Of a stretch of DNA of 44,821 nt, positions 15,829 through 23,417 are shown piece by piece. Where the stretch lies: NCBI GenBank assembly GCA_944325535.1, contig CALVAL010000006.1, positions 1 to 44,821 of the forward strand, written 5' to 3'. Position numbers and translations under genes: made by a program. The DNA is from Candidatus Gastranaerophilales bacterium. Its GTDB lineage: Bacteria > Cyanobacteriota > Vampirovibrionia > Gastranaerophilales > Gastranaerophilaceae. The notes under the pieces are model-generated. The model was not told the origin of the DNA, did no database searches, and worked only from the letters and a program-made list of their open reading frames with translations. Every line of letters starts with the position of its first letter. The first letter of the stretch is position 1.

Positions 15829-17274
15829 TTGAATCCGATATCTGGTAATAAAGTAACTCTATCAAAAGTTATAACATCAATGACAAAAGCTGATGCAATG
15901 GCTCCAATTGCAGCTTTAGAAGCAACTGTTGTCCTTGGTAGAACCTATCAAGCACATAAGCGTGGCGGTATTGATGAAGCAAGAGAGCGTTTTATAGAGG
16001 AATCGTCAGGATCAATAGTTTGGCTTTGCGGTGTTACTGCAATGAACGCTCTTGGGGATAAATTAGTTAATAAAATTTTAAAAACTACTAAGAATTTTGA
16101 TGTAGGAACAGATAAAATTTTAAGAACTCCTTTTGAAAACTTTATGAAAAATATTGCACATAAAGGTTTTAGTGCTAAACAAGTTGCTCTTATTAAAGGA
16201 GCTAAAGTCCTTACTAGTGTTATTATTACTAACTTATTTATAGGTTTTGTTGTTCCTAAATTGAACCAAGGACTAACAAATAGACTAAAAGGAAGAAGGG
16301 AGCAATTAGAAGAATTAAAAGCACAACATAATCCTTCTTTTAAAGGTGCTGGAATAAATGCAATAAATGTTTTCACAAATGCAATTGAAAATACAAACAC
16401 CGGAAAATTATTATCAAGTGATGCTGGTATCGCTGGTGGTAGAATGTATAATGCTCGTACGAAGGAAGAAAGAAGAGAAATTGCAATTCGGGATATAGGT
16501 TCAATTTATTTCTATATGTGGGCTCAAGGTCATGTAAGAAATCTTTTAAATTTTGTGGAATGTGGAAATGCTAATAGACTAAATCCTGCAACCTCAGAAA
16601 TATTAAATAAACATCTTTTAGACTATATAAAAGATAATAAGATGAATGTCAATGAATTTAAAAATGCGGTTTTAGGTAAAAATATAGAACTTCCTAAGGA
16701 AATAAGTTTTGAAACAGCTAAGCCATCCGCTTTTGATAAATTATTTAAAAGAAAACCTCTTGAGGTTGTCAAATTAAGTGAAGCTGAAAAACATATAACC
16801 GATTCTAAGATTCTTGAAAGAGCAAGAGAAATGGCGAATTTGCAGCCTAAACGAATGGATGATTTAATGTTAACTAAACAACAATTAATTGATGCATTTA
16901 ATATTGCAGAAATAAATGATCCTAAACTTTTGGATAAAGTATTCTCTGATTTTACTCAAAATGCTAATAAAGATGAATATAAATATGTATCTAATAAGAG
17001 CCTTTATAATTTAAAAGATGAAATGATAAAATATGTCGAATATCTTTGCAAACAATCTAAAGATGGAAAAATTGATAAAGCATTAATTGAAAAAGTACAA
17101 AAAAGAAATTTAATTTTAAGCGGTGTTAATTTTGCTGCAGGATTTGCTGTTGCATCTATTTTCCTATCCACAATAATCCCAAAAATACAATATTATGTAA
17201 CGAAAAAAACTACCGGAGTTGATGCTTTTCCAGGTCTATATGATTATAGTAAAGACAAAAAAAAGACAAACTAA
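15829..17274 (+). CDS. Unknown membrane-associated protein, 481 aa, TTG start
   Basis: No known family recognised. The TTG at 15829 is the best start: AAAGGAGAAAGG lies upstream and no ATG is near. Hydrophobic stretches occur at about 48-62, 118-135 (VLTSVIITNLFIGFVVPKL) and 430-450 (FAAGFAVASIFLSTIIPKI), separated by long charged helical regions. The closing block YYVTKKTTG echoes NYFTKKRYE at the end of the protein at 19860-21071, and both have the same hydrophobic/charged layout, so they look like distant paralogues. Probably a lineage-specific envelope protein (inference). Confidence 0.75.
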   Translation: MNPISGNKVTLSKVITSMTKADAMAPIAALEATVVLGRTYQAHKRGGIDEARERFIEESSGSIVWLCGVTAMNALGDKLVNKILKTTKNFDVGTDKILRTPFENFMKNIAHKGFSAKQVALIKGAKVLTSVIITNLFIGFVVPKLNQGLTNRLKGRREQLEELKAQHNPSFKGAGINAINVFTNAIENTNTGKLLSSDAGIAGGRMYNARTKEERREIAIRDIGSIYFYMWAQGHVRNLLNFVECGNANRLNPATSEILNKHLLDYIKDNKMNVNEFKNAVLGKNIELPKEISFETAKPSAFDKLFKRKPLEVVKLSEAEKHITDSKILERAREMANLQPKRMDDLMLTKQQLIDAFNIAEINDPKLLDKVFSDFTQNANKDEYKYVSNKSLYNLKDEMIKYVEYLCKQSKDGKIDKALIEKVQKRNLILSGVNFAAGFAVASIFLSTIIPKIQYYVTKKTTGVDAFPGLYDYSKDKKKTN

Positions 17275-17290
17275 TAAATTGTTACATTTA

Positions 17291-17318
17291 TTTACCCTAA
17301 ATAAGCCTTATTTATAAT
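17291..17318 (+). promoter_or_regulatory. Candidate promoter of the transporter gene
   Basis: TTTACC (17291-17296), a 16-base spacer and TATAAT (17313-17318). It lies about 75 bases before the ATG. Confidence 0.4.
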
Positions 17319-17392
17319 ATGATTAGAATATCAGTCGAAATTATAGTAAGCATAAGCTTATTAATATTGTATAAGAAATAAAAGGAGGAAAA

Positions 17393-18718
17393 ATGGAAGG
17401 TTTAATGAGCTTGATACATTCGCATGCGATTCCAGTATCAGCTACAATTCTTCTTGTAGCATATATTTTTATTGCTACGGAAAAAATCCCTAAAGTAACT
17501 GTAGCCCTAATTGGTGCAGCATTAACTTTAATTTTAGGTCTATTAGGTCAGGATAAATTAGTAAATGGTGTTTTTGACCATGGTTATTTTATCAATTTTG
17601 TAGATTTTAATGTAATTTTTTTACTAGTATCAATGATGATTATAGTAAGTATTGCAACAAAAAGTGGAATGTTCAATTGGATAGCTAATGAAATGCTAAA
17701 AATGACAAAGGGACAACCTAAGTTGATATTAATATCACTTGCATTTTTTACTGCAATTGTATCAGCATTTTTAGATAATGTTACAACTGTAATTTTGATT
17801 ATGCCTGTTACATTTGTTATCGCTAAAGAATTGGATATAAATCCAATTCCATTTTTAATTACAGAAATTTTAGCTTCTAATATTGGTGGTACTGCAACTT
17901 TAATTGGGGACCCTCCAAATATTATTATAGGAAGTGCTGCAGGACTTTCTTTTATGGATTTCATAAAAGAATTAACTGGAATAGTACTTGCAATATTAAT
18001 TGTAAATGTCGGTATTTTAACATTTATTTTCAGAAAACAACTAGTTGCAGATGCTGATAAAATGGCAAAAGTTGCTAATTTAGACAATTCACATACAATT
18101 ACTGATAAAGCACTAATGATAAGATCTGGAATTGTATTAGGTCTTGTTATTTTAGGTTTTATGTTACACGATATTACTCATATTCAGACTTGTGTAACAG
18201 CAATGGCAGGTGCGGCTTTCTTATTATTATTTGAAAAACCTCACCATATTTTTAATGAAGTTGAATGGAATACTATTTTCTTTTTCATTGGTTTATTCAT
18301 TATTATAGGTGGTCTAGAACATGCTGGCGGTATTAAATTAATGTCTGAATGGTTATTAAACGTAACTAACGGTTCACAAAAAGCTACTGCTATGATTATT
18401 TTGTGGGCATCAGGTATTCTATCTGGAATTATTGACAATATTCCATATACAGCAACTATGTCACCATTATTAGTAGAAGTACAAAAAGTTATGGGTGGTG
18501 ATTACACATTCCCGCTTTGGTGGTGCCTATCTCTAGGTGCTTGTTTAGGTGGAAATATGACAATTATCGGTGCAGCTGCTAATGTTATTGTTTCAGAAAC
18601 TGCTGCATCTACAGGACATCCAATTAAGTTTATGTATTTCTTAAAATACGGTGTTCTAGTAACATCAATATCTCTAGTAATGAGTACAGTTTATATCTGG
18701 CTAAGATTTTTAACATAA
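17393..18718 (+). CDS. ArsB/NhaD-type ion transporter
   Basis: Integral inner-membrane secondary transporter of the ion-transporter superfamily, with about 11-12 hydrophobic segments. Two half-repeats each carry the family hairpin: AFLDNVTTVILIMP with NIGGTATLIGDPPNIIIG in the first half, and IDNIPYTATMSPL with GGNMTIIGAAANVIV in the second. This is the pattern of the ArsB/NhaD/P-protein group. Substrate (Na+/H+, arsenite, dicarboxylate) cannot be decided; no arsenic genes are near. AAAGGAGG lies 7 bases before the ATG. Monocistronic. Confidence 0.85.
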   Translation: MEGLMSLIHSHAIPVSATILLVAYIFIATEKIPKVTVALIGAALTLILGLLGQDKLVNGVFDHGYFINFVDFNVIFLLVSMMIIVSIATKSGMFNWIANEMLKMTKGQPKLILISLAFFTAIVSAFLDNVTTVILIMPVTFVIAKELDINPIPFLITEILASNIGGTATLIGDPPNIIIGSAAGLSFMDFIKELTGIVLAILIVNVGILTFIFRKQLVADADKMAKVANLDNSHTITDKALMIRSGIVLGLVILGFMLHDITHIQTCVTAMAGAAFLLLFEKPHHIFNEVEWNTIFFFIGLFIIIGGLEHAGGIKLMSEWLLNVTNGSQKATAMIILWASGILSGIIDNIPYTATMSPLLVEVQKVMGGDYTFPLWWCLSLGACLGGNMTIIGAAANVIVSETAASTGHPIKFMYFLKYGVLVTSISLVMSTVYIWLRFLT

Positions 18719-18739
18719 TTTATTAGAGTAATATACAGA

Positions 18740-18772
18740 AGAGCCTAAAACATATTTGTTTTAGGCTCTTTT
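18740..18772 (+). terminator. Terminator of the transporter gene
   Basis: A perfect 13-bp stem (18740-18752 with 18757-18769), loop TATT, then TTT. The udp promoter -35 begins two bases further on, so stop and restart signals are packed together. Confidence 0.9.
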
Positions 18773-18773
18773 A

Positions 18774-18802
18774 TTGACAGAAAGTTTTATTATTGATAAA
18801 AT
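18774..18802 (+). promoter_or_regulatory. Consensus promoter of udp
   Basis: Perfect -35 TTGACA (18774-18779), 17-base spacer ending in TGa, and TAAAAT (18797-18802). It is the best sigma-70-type promoter in the window. Confidence 0.85.
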
Positions 18803-18828
18803 GTACCTTTCAAAAGAGGAGATTTTAT

Positions 18829-19587
18829 ATGAAATATTCAACAGATGGAACTCAATATCACATCGGATTAAAAGAAGGTGATGTTGGAGAGTATGTTATT
18901 TTACCAGGAGACCCAAAAAGGTGTGAAAAAATTGCAGCATATTTTGATGATGCTAAATTAGTAGCTGATAGAAGAGAATTTACAACTTATACAGGTTACT
19001 TAAACGGAGTTAAGGTGAGTGTAACTTCTACAGGAATTGGTGGTCCTTCTGCTGCGATTGCATTGGAAGAGTTAGTAAAAGTTGGTGCTAAAAAATTCAT
19101 AAGAGTTGGAACTTGTGGCGGTATGGATTTAAACGTTAAAAGTGGAGATTTAGTAATAGCAACAGGTGCTATTAGAATGGAAGGAACTACGAAAGAATAT
19201 GCTCCGATTGAATTTCCTGCGGTAGCTGATTATGAAATAGTAACATCATTAATACAGGCTGCAAAGAAACTAAATCAAAATTATCATGTTGGAGTTGTAG
19301 AGTGTAAAGATTCGTTTTATGGTCAGCATAGTCCGCATCTAATGCCTGTGAATTATGAACTTGAAAATAAATGGAATGCTTGGCTAAAACTGGGCTGTTT
19401 AGCTTCTGAAATGGAATCTGCAGCATTATTTATAGTTGGTAGCTATTTAAAAGTTCAAGTAGGCTCTATCTTTTTAGTTGTAGCTAATCAAGAACGAGAA
19501 AAACAAAATTTGGAAAATCCTGTAGTTCATGATACTGAATCTGCAATTAAAACTGCAGTAGAAGCAATAAAAACTTTGATTGCTTGA
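18829..19587 (+). CDS. udp: Uridine phosphorylase
   Basis: Phosphorolysis of uridine to uracil and ribose-1-phosphate in pyrimidine salvage. It belongs to the PNP/UDP family: [22 protein letters not shown] at the start, VRVGTCGG-like [18 protein letters not shown] and EMESAALF (ribose-binding Met-Glu-Ser). I chose the ATG at 18829 because GAGGAG lies 8 bases upstream and the start matches E. coli Udp; an upstream in-frame start at 18793 overlaps the promoter. 252 aa, standard. A pyrimidine phosphorylase at 34368 complements it. Confidence 0.93.
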   Translation: MKYSTDGTQYHIGLKEGDVGEYVILPGDPKRCEKIAAYFDDAKLVADRREFTTYTGYLNGVKVSVTSTGIGGPSAAIALEELVKVGAKKFIRVGTCGGMDLNVKSGDLVIATGAIRMEGTTKEYAPIEFPAVADYEIVTSLIQAAKKLNQNYHVGVVECKDSFYGQHSPHLMPVNYELENKWNAWLKLGCLASEMESAALFIVGSYLKVQVGSIFLVVANQEREKQNLENPVVHDTESAIKTAVEAIKTLIA

Positions 19588-19614
19588 CAATAAATTGTAA
19601 ATGATTTATACTTT

Positions 19615-19640
19615 CCTTGTATCGATATATCGATACAAGG
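19615..19640 (+). terminator. 26-base perfect palindrome after udp
   Basis: CCTTGTATCGAT and its complement meet around AT, forming a 26-base perfect inverted repeat 27 bases past udp. The following AATTTTAATT is a poor T run, so it may be a weak terminator or an operator. Its AAGGA also serves as the ribosome site of the small leader frame at 19651. Confidence 0.5.
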
Positions 19641-19650
19641 AATTTTAATT

Positions 19651-19704
19651 ATGAAAAATTTTTGTTTAAATCTAAATAAAAATTGGTGGCGCGGGTTAGT
19701 TTAA
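19651..19704 (+). CDS. trpL-like leader peptide, 17 codons
   Basis: Encodes MKNFCLNLNKNWWRGLV. AAGGA lies 10 bases before the ATG. The tandem Trp followed by Arg, and the DNA TTGGTGGCGC, are the same as in the E. coli trp leader peptide (GWWRTS). It overlaps a set of alternative hairpins (19668-19747), as attenuator leaders do. The downstream gene is not a recognised Trp gene and encodes no Trp at all, so the regulatory target is unclear. Could be chance, but the combination is striking. Confidence 0.45.
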   Translation: MKNFCLNLNKNWWRGLV

Positions 19705-19814
19705 CTGCCCTTTATTTGCTGTTTATTTAGATTTTTATTTAGGGTAGTAGAATCAAGTGGTTTTGTTGCTCTAATAAAGGATGTTTTATTTAAAATTTGT
19801 AAACAAAATCACTT
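19668..19814 (+). promoter_or_regulatory. Attenuator-like leader with competing hairpins
   Basis: Segment 19668-19680 pairs perfectly with 19722-19734 (13 bp, AT-rich) and is followed by TTTTTATTT-type sequence. A competing pairing joins CTGCCC (19705-19710) with GGGTAG (19742-19747), and GTTA/TAAC inside 19690-19710 forms a small stem. Further on, 19755-19767 pairs with 19802-19814 (13 bp, one G-U) and encloses a small hairpin whose loop is GGATGT. These lie between the WW leader and the gene at 19860. Confidence 0.4.
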
Positions 19815-19859
19815 ATTAAAGCAAATTTTTAGTTTTACAAGTTTTAAGGAAATTGAATT

Positions 19860-21071
19860 ATGTCATCAAATAACAATAAAATTTTAATAGATTCTTTGCC
19901 AAAATATCTGAAGCCTGCCGCAAAATTTGTTCGTCATAAGGAGCAAGCTTCAGGACTTTCTACTACAAGATTTATACAAGATGCTACAACTTGTCTTATT
20001 CCAAAAGTTGTATTTTCAAGAAGTCTAGCTGATTTAACAGAGAATACTTTTTTAGAGACAACAGAAGAAGCTTTAATCTATTTTGTACCAACTATTCTTG
20101 GAGAAAGAATTGCAAGAAAAGCTTTTTCAAAAGGACTATCTAATAATCTAAAAAAAGAAGTTGCAACAAAAGGTGTAGATTTAGTAGAAAAAGCCAAATA
20201 TAATCCTATTGTAAAATCTAATAATAAAAAGATACTACCTGTGAAAGCAGCTATAGCACTTGCAGCTATGGCTATACCTCTTACGGAGTTTTCGCTTAAT
20301 TATATTAAAAATTTGATGACATTAAAAATCTTTAATAAAAGTGATTTTAAAAATATAGCGTCTTTAGAAAATAATAAAGAGGATAAAGAACATCAAGAGA
20401 AGGTTAGAAAAAGTGCTAAAAATCATATAAAATTAGCTGCCGGTTTATATGCGGGGTGTTTAGGACTTGCAACATTGCTTGCGACAAAAGGCAAAAATTC
20501 AAAAGTTCTACAAAATATTTCTGAATTTATTGTAGCTCCAGGTAGTAAATTATTTAAAAAGAATGAAAAAGCAAAAAACTTTTTTAACAAGTATTTATGT
20601 ATGGATTTTAATAGTCAAAATGGGAAGTTATGTCTTAGTAAAGGGCAGCTGACAACTTGTGTACTAGTAGGAGGTGCTGGATATTTTGGAGCATCTGCTG
20701 ATAGAGGTAAAGAAAATTTAAAAGAGACTGCTACTAGATTTCCATTGGTTGCGTTATATGTAATTACTGGTAGTGAATTTGTAGAACATGCATTTAAAAA
20801 AATTCTTCATAAAATGGGAAAATGCAAAGATACAATTGATAAAGATTTAAATGTTCCAAAATTTGATGATTTGGGCAAGCTAGCAGAAAAACTGGCAAAA
20901 AAAAGAAAAACGAATGTAAAAGATGAATATAAGTCTTTAGTAAAACAAAAGGTTCTTATAACAGGTCTACCTTATCTGTTTTCTATTGGAATAATGGGAT
21001 TTTTTGTAGCAGGTATGACTAATTATTTTACGAAAAAAAGATACGAAAATTCATTAAAAAAGGAGGCTTAA
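19860..21071 (+). CDS. Unknown membrane-associated protein, 403 aa
   Basis: No known family recognised. Basic overall, without a signal peptide. Hydrophobic stretches lie near 75-85, 130-150 (VKAAIALAAMAIPLTEF), 190-210, 270-285 (CVLVGGAGYFGAS) and 370-392 (LPYLFSIGIMGFFVAGM), with charged helices between. It contains no tryptophan. The end NYFTKKRYE resembles the closing YYVTKKTTG of the 481-aa protein at 15829, suggesting distant paralogy. TAAGGA lies about 10 bases before the ATG. It follows the trpL-like leader and ends inside a bidirectional terminator. Confidence 0.75.
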   Translation: MSSNNNKILIDSLPKYLKPAAKFVRHKEQASGLSTTRFIQDATTCLIPKVVFSRSLADLTENTFLETTEEALIYFVPTILGERIARKAFSKGLSNNLKKEVATKGVDLVEKAKYNPIVKSNNKKILPVKAAIALAAMAIPLTEFSLNYIKNLMTLKIFNKSDFKNIASLENNKEDKEHQEKVRKSAKNHIKLAAGLYAGCLGLATLLATKGKNSKVLQNISEFIVAPGSKLFKKNEKAKNFFNKYLCMDFNSQNGKLCLSKGQLTTCVLVGGAGYFGASADRGKENLKETATRFPLVALYVITGSEFVEHAFKKILHKMGKCKDTIDKDLNVPKFDDLGKLAEKLAKKRKTNVKDEYKSLVKQKVLITGLPYLFSIGIMGFFVAGMTNYFTKKRYENSLKKEA

Positions 21072-21082
21072 GCCTCCTTTTT
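21056..21082. terminator. Bidirectional terminator between 19860-21071 and rubrerythrin
   Basis: A 26-base perfect palindrome (21057-21082): AAAAAGGAGGCT followed by its complement, giving A and T runs on both sides. The stop codon of the left gene is inside it. Confidence 0.9.
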
Positions 21083-21083
21083 A

Positions 21084-21623
21084 TTAATAGTTTTTAGCTT
21101 TTACCATAAAATAACTTTTAGGATGTTTACATACAGGGCATAGTTCTACTGCGGAGTCTCCATTATATGAAAATCCACAATTTGCACATTCCCAAGTTAC
21201 TGATTCTTTTTTATTGAATACTTCATTATTTTTAATATTTTCTAAAAGTTTTCTATATCTTTCTTCGTGGTCTTTTTCTATTTTAGCTACATTTTCAAAT
21301 AATAATGCTATTTCATCAAAACCTTCTTCTCTAGCTTCTTTAGCGAATGTTGCATACATATCAGTCCATTCATAATTTTCACCATTTGCAGCATCTTCTA
21401 GATTTTCTATAGTTGAAGCAATTGAGCCTCCATGTAATAATTTGAACCAAATTTTAGCATGCTCCTTTTCGTTATTAGCGGTCTCTTCAAACAGCTTTGC
21501 TATATGTACATAGCCGTCTTTTTTTGCTTTAGATGCATAATATGTGTATTTATTTCTTGCTTGTGATTCTCCAGCAAAAGCTTCCATTAAATTTTTTTCA
21601 GTTTTACTTCCTTTTAATTCCAT
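21084..21623 (-). CDS. Rubrerythrin
   Basis: Cytoplasmic non-haem di-iron peroxidase that detoxifies hydrogen peroxide in anaerobes. The four-helix ferritin-like domain (1 to about 135) supplies the di-iron ligands in [25 protein letters not shown] and [16 protein letters not shown]-terminal rubredoxin domain has CxxC pairs ECANCGF and LCPVCKHP. 179 aa is typical. AAAGGAG lies about 7 bases before the ATG, and an extended -10 sits upstream. Its presence fits an anaerobic, gut-type life. Confidence 0.95.
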   Translation of the reverse strand: MELKGSKTEKNLMEAFAGESQARNKYTYYASKAKKDGYVHIAKLFEETANNEKEHAKIWFKLLHGGSIASTIENLEDAANGENYEWTDMYATFAKEAREEGFDEIALLFENVAKIEKDHEERYRKLLENIKNNEVFNKKESVTWECANCGFSYNGDSAVELCPVCKHPKSYFMVKAKNY

Positions 21624-21647
21624 ATAAATCTCCTTTCTTGAAAGATT

Positions 21648-21656
21648 ATTATAGCA
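21648..21656 (-). promoter_or_regulatory. Extended -10 promoter of rubrerythrin
   Basis: TGcTATAAT on the minus strand (21656-21648), 24 bases before the ATG. Perfect -10 hexamer; no strong -35. Confidence 0.6.
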
Positions 21657-21702
21657 TATTTATTTATAAATTAGAATCTTTTTAGTATTGTAATTTAAAT
21701 TG

Positions 21703-21711
21703 TGCTAACAT
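21703..21711 (+). promoter_or_regulatory. Extended -10 giving a leaderless rarA mRNA
   Basis: TGcTAACAT (-10 at 21706-21711) ends 6 bases before the rarA ATG at 21718. There is no Shine-Dalgarno. Confidence 0.5.
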
Positions 21712-21717
21712 ATTCTT

Positions 21718-22950
21718 ATGGATTTATTTACACAATTGGAAGAAAGTAATAAACAAACGCCTTTAGCAGAAATTTTAAGACCTAAAACTTTAGAGGATTT
21801 TTTAGGACAGTCTAATGTTGTTGCTCCTAATTCACCTTTACTTAATTTATTAAAAACTCAACGGTTGTTTTCTTTAATTCTATGGGGCACTCCGGGGTGT
21901 GGAAAAACTACTTTAGCTAGGCTGATTGCAACAAAAGTTAATGCCCAGTTTATTGAATTATCAGCAGTTACTTCTGGTATAAAAGAGATTAAAGAAACTG
22001 TTGAGCAAGCAAGACAAGCTTTAAGGTCTGGACAAAAAACAATTTTATTTATAGATGAAATTCATAGATATTCTAAAACTCAACAGGATGCGCTGCTTCC
22101 TCATGTTGAAAACGGTACGATATTTTTAATAGGTTCAACAACAGAAAATCCATCTTTTCAAGTAGTACCGGCTCTTCTTTCACGTGTCCAAGTCATAAGA
22201 CTTAATCCCATTAATGATTATAGTATGGAAAAAATTATAAATCGTGGTTTTGAGTATTTAGAAAAAAATTATCAGCCAATTCAGTATGAAGATGATGTTA
22301 TAAAGTTTATTATAAATAATGCTAGAGGTGATGCAAGAGCAGCTTTAAATTTGGTTGAAAATTCGTATTTTGCAAGTAATTTTTCAAATGATACAAGACT
22401 GTTATCAGTAGAAATTCTAGAGAGTATTACTCAAAGAAGAAATACCAGATATTCTACTCAAGAACATTATGATTGTGCATCAGCCTTCCAAAAAAGCCTA
22501 AGGGGTTCTGATCCTGATGCAGCAATTTATTATCTTGCTAAAATGATAGCTGCAGGCGAAGACCCTAGATTTATAGCAAGAAGACTTATTGTATGTGCCG
22601 CAGAAGATGTCGGAATTGCAGATCCAAATGCGATGAATATTGCAGTAAATGCTTATAAAGCAGTAGAGTTAATAGGCTTGCCTGAAGGGAGAATCCCACT
22701 TGCTAATGCGGTTGTATATGTAGCGAAAGCTCCTAAATCCAATAAAGCTTGTATTGCAATCGATAAAGCTCTTGGCGATATAGCTTCGGGTTTGGATTTT
22801 CCTCCTCCTATGCATTTAAGGGACGCTCATTATAAAGATGCTAAAAAATATGGTTTTGGTGAGGGTTATATTTATACTCATGATGCTCCAGATATTGAAC
22901 AACAATTTTTGCCGGATGAACTTATAGGTAAAAAATATTTAGTAGATTAA
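21718..22950 (+). CDS. rarA: Replication-associated recombination protein A (RarA/MgsA)
   Basis: AAA+ ATPase acting at stalled replication forks, related to clamp-loader and RuvB-type motors. Walker A is GTPGCGKTT, Walker [13 protein letters not shown], and the sensor stretch IGSTTENPSFQVVPALLSR carries the arginine finger. The C-terminal tetramerisation part has FQKSLRGSDPDAAIYYLAKMIAAGEDPRFIARR, a RarA hallmark, and LDFPPPMHLRDAHY. 410 aa, slightly short of the E. coli protein but complete. The start is set by the leaderless promoter and family alignment. Confidence 0.95.
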   Translation: MDLFTQLEESNKQTPLAEILRPKTLEDFLGQSNVVAPNSPLLNLLKTQRLFSLILWGTPGCGKTTLARLIATKVNAQFIELSAVTSGIKEIKETVEQARQALRSGQKTILFIDEIHRYSKTQQDALLPHVENGTIFLIGSTTENPSFQVVPALLSRVQVIRLNPINDYSMEKIINRGFEYLEKNYQPIQYEDDVIKFIINNARGDARAALNLVENSYFASNFSNDTRLLSVEILESITQRRNTRYSTQEHYDCASAFQKSLRGSDPDAAIYYLAKMIAAGEDPRFIARRLIVCAAEDVGIADPNAMNIAVNAYKAVELIGLPEGRIPLANAVVYVAKAPKSNKACIAIDKALGDIASGLDFPPPMHLRDAHYKDAKKYGFGEGYIYTHDAPDIEQQFLPDELIGKKYLVD

Positions 22951-22951
22951 A

Positions 22952-22990
22952 AAAAATAGACTTGTAAATAACATTTACAAGTCTATTTTT
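22952..22990. terminator. Bidirectional terminator between rarA and rpsT
   Basis: An 18-bp perfect stem (22952-22969 with 22973-22990) around AAC, with A and T runs at its ends. It serves both convergent genes. Confidence 0.9.
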
Positions 22991-23006
22991 AATTTTTGCA
23001 TTTAGC

Positions 23007-23273
23007 TTATTTTGCTAATTTTTTAATAGCTAAAACAAGTCTAGATTTCTTTCTTGCAGCAGTATTTTTGTGTAAAATACCTTTAGATACAGCTTTATCA
23101 CATAATTGATAAACTTTAGAAATAGCTGAGTTTAATTCATCTTTATTTTCAGCAGTAGCTAAAGCTAAAGCTTTTTTTACTGCAGTTTTGATAGATGTTT
23201 TAAAAGCTACGTTTCTTTGTCTGTTTGCTTCTGCAATTAGAACTCTTTTCTTTGCTGACTTAATGTTTGCCAT
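23007..23273 (-). CDS. rpsT: 30S ribosomal protein S20
   Basis: Small-subunit primary binding protein made of three helices. Begins MANIKSAKKRVLIAEANRQRN and contains HKNTAARKKSRLVLAIKKL, both typical. 88 aa, normal. AAAGGAA lies about 9 bases before the ATG. Monocistronic. In E. coli S20 limits its own translation; a hairpin in this leader (23297-23332) could have a similar role. Confidence 0.97.
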   Translation of the reverse strand: MANIKSAKKRVLIAEANRQRNVAFKTSIKTAVKKALALATAENKDELNSAISKVYQLCDKAVSKGILHKNTAARKKSRLVLAIKKLAK

Positions 23274-23296
23274 TTTTTTTATTTCCTTTCACTTGC

Positions 23297-23332
23297 GCAT
23301 CAGATATTAGTTAATGACTCTAATATTGATGC
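23297..23332 (-). promoter_or_regulatory. Hairpin in the rpsT leader
   Basis: GCATCA-ATATTAG arms pair across a 9-base loop (13 bp with one bulge). It lies in the 5' leader about 10 bases above the Shine-Dalgarno. No T run, so it is not a terminator. Candidate autoregulation site. Confidence 0.4.
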
Positions 23333-23417
23333 TTATCACTTGAGGATAGTGAGTACTCTAATTCTAATAATAAAATAACTTTTTGTAAAGAATATTATAT
23401 ATTTAACTTAAAATATA

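Noticed and set aside
19684-19700. Possible T-box (GGTGG...GCGG)
   Set aside because: The T-box core GGGTGGNACCGCG is not matched: the ACC is missing and there is no specifier stem upstream; the bases are explained by Trp-Trp-Arg codons.
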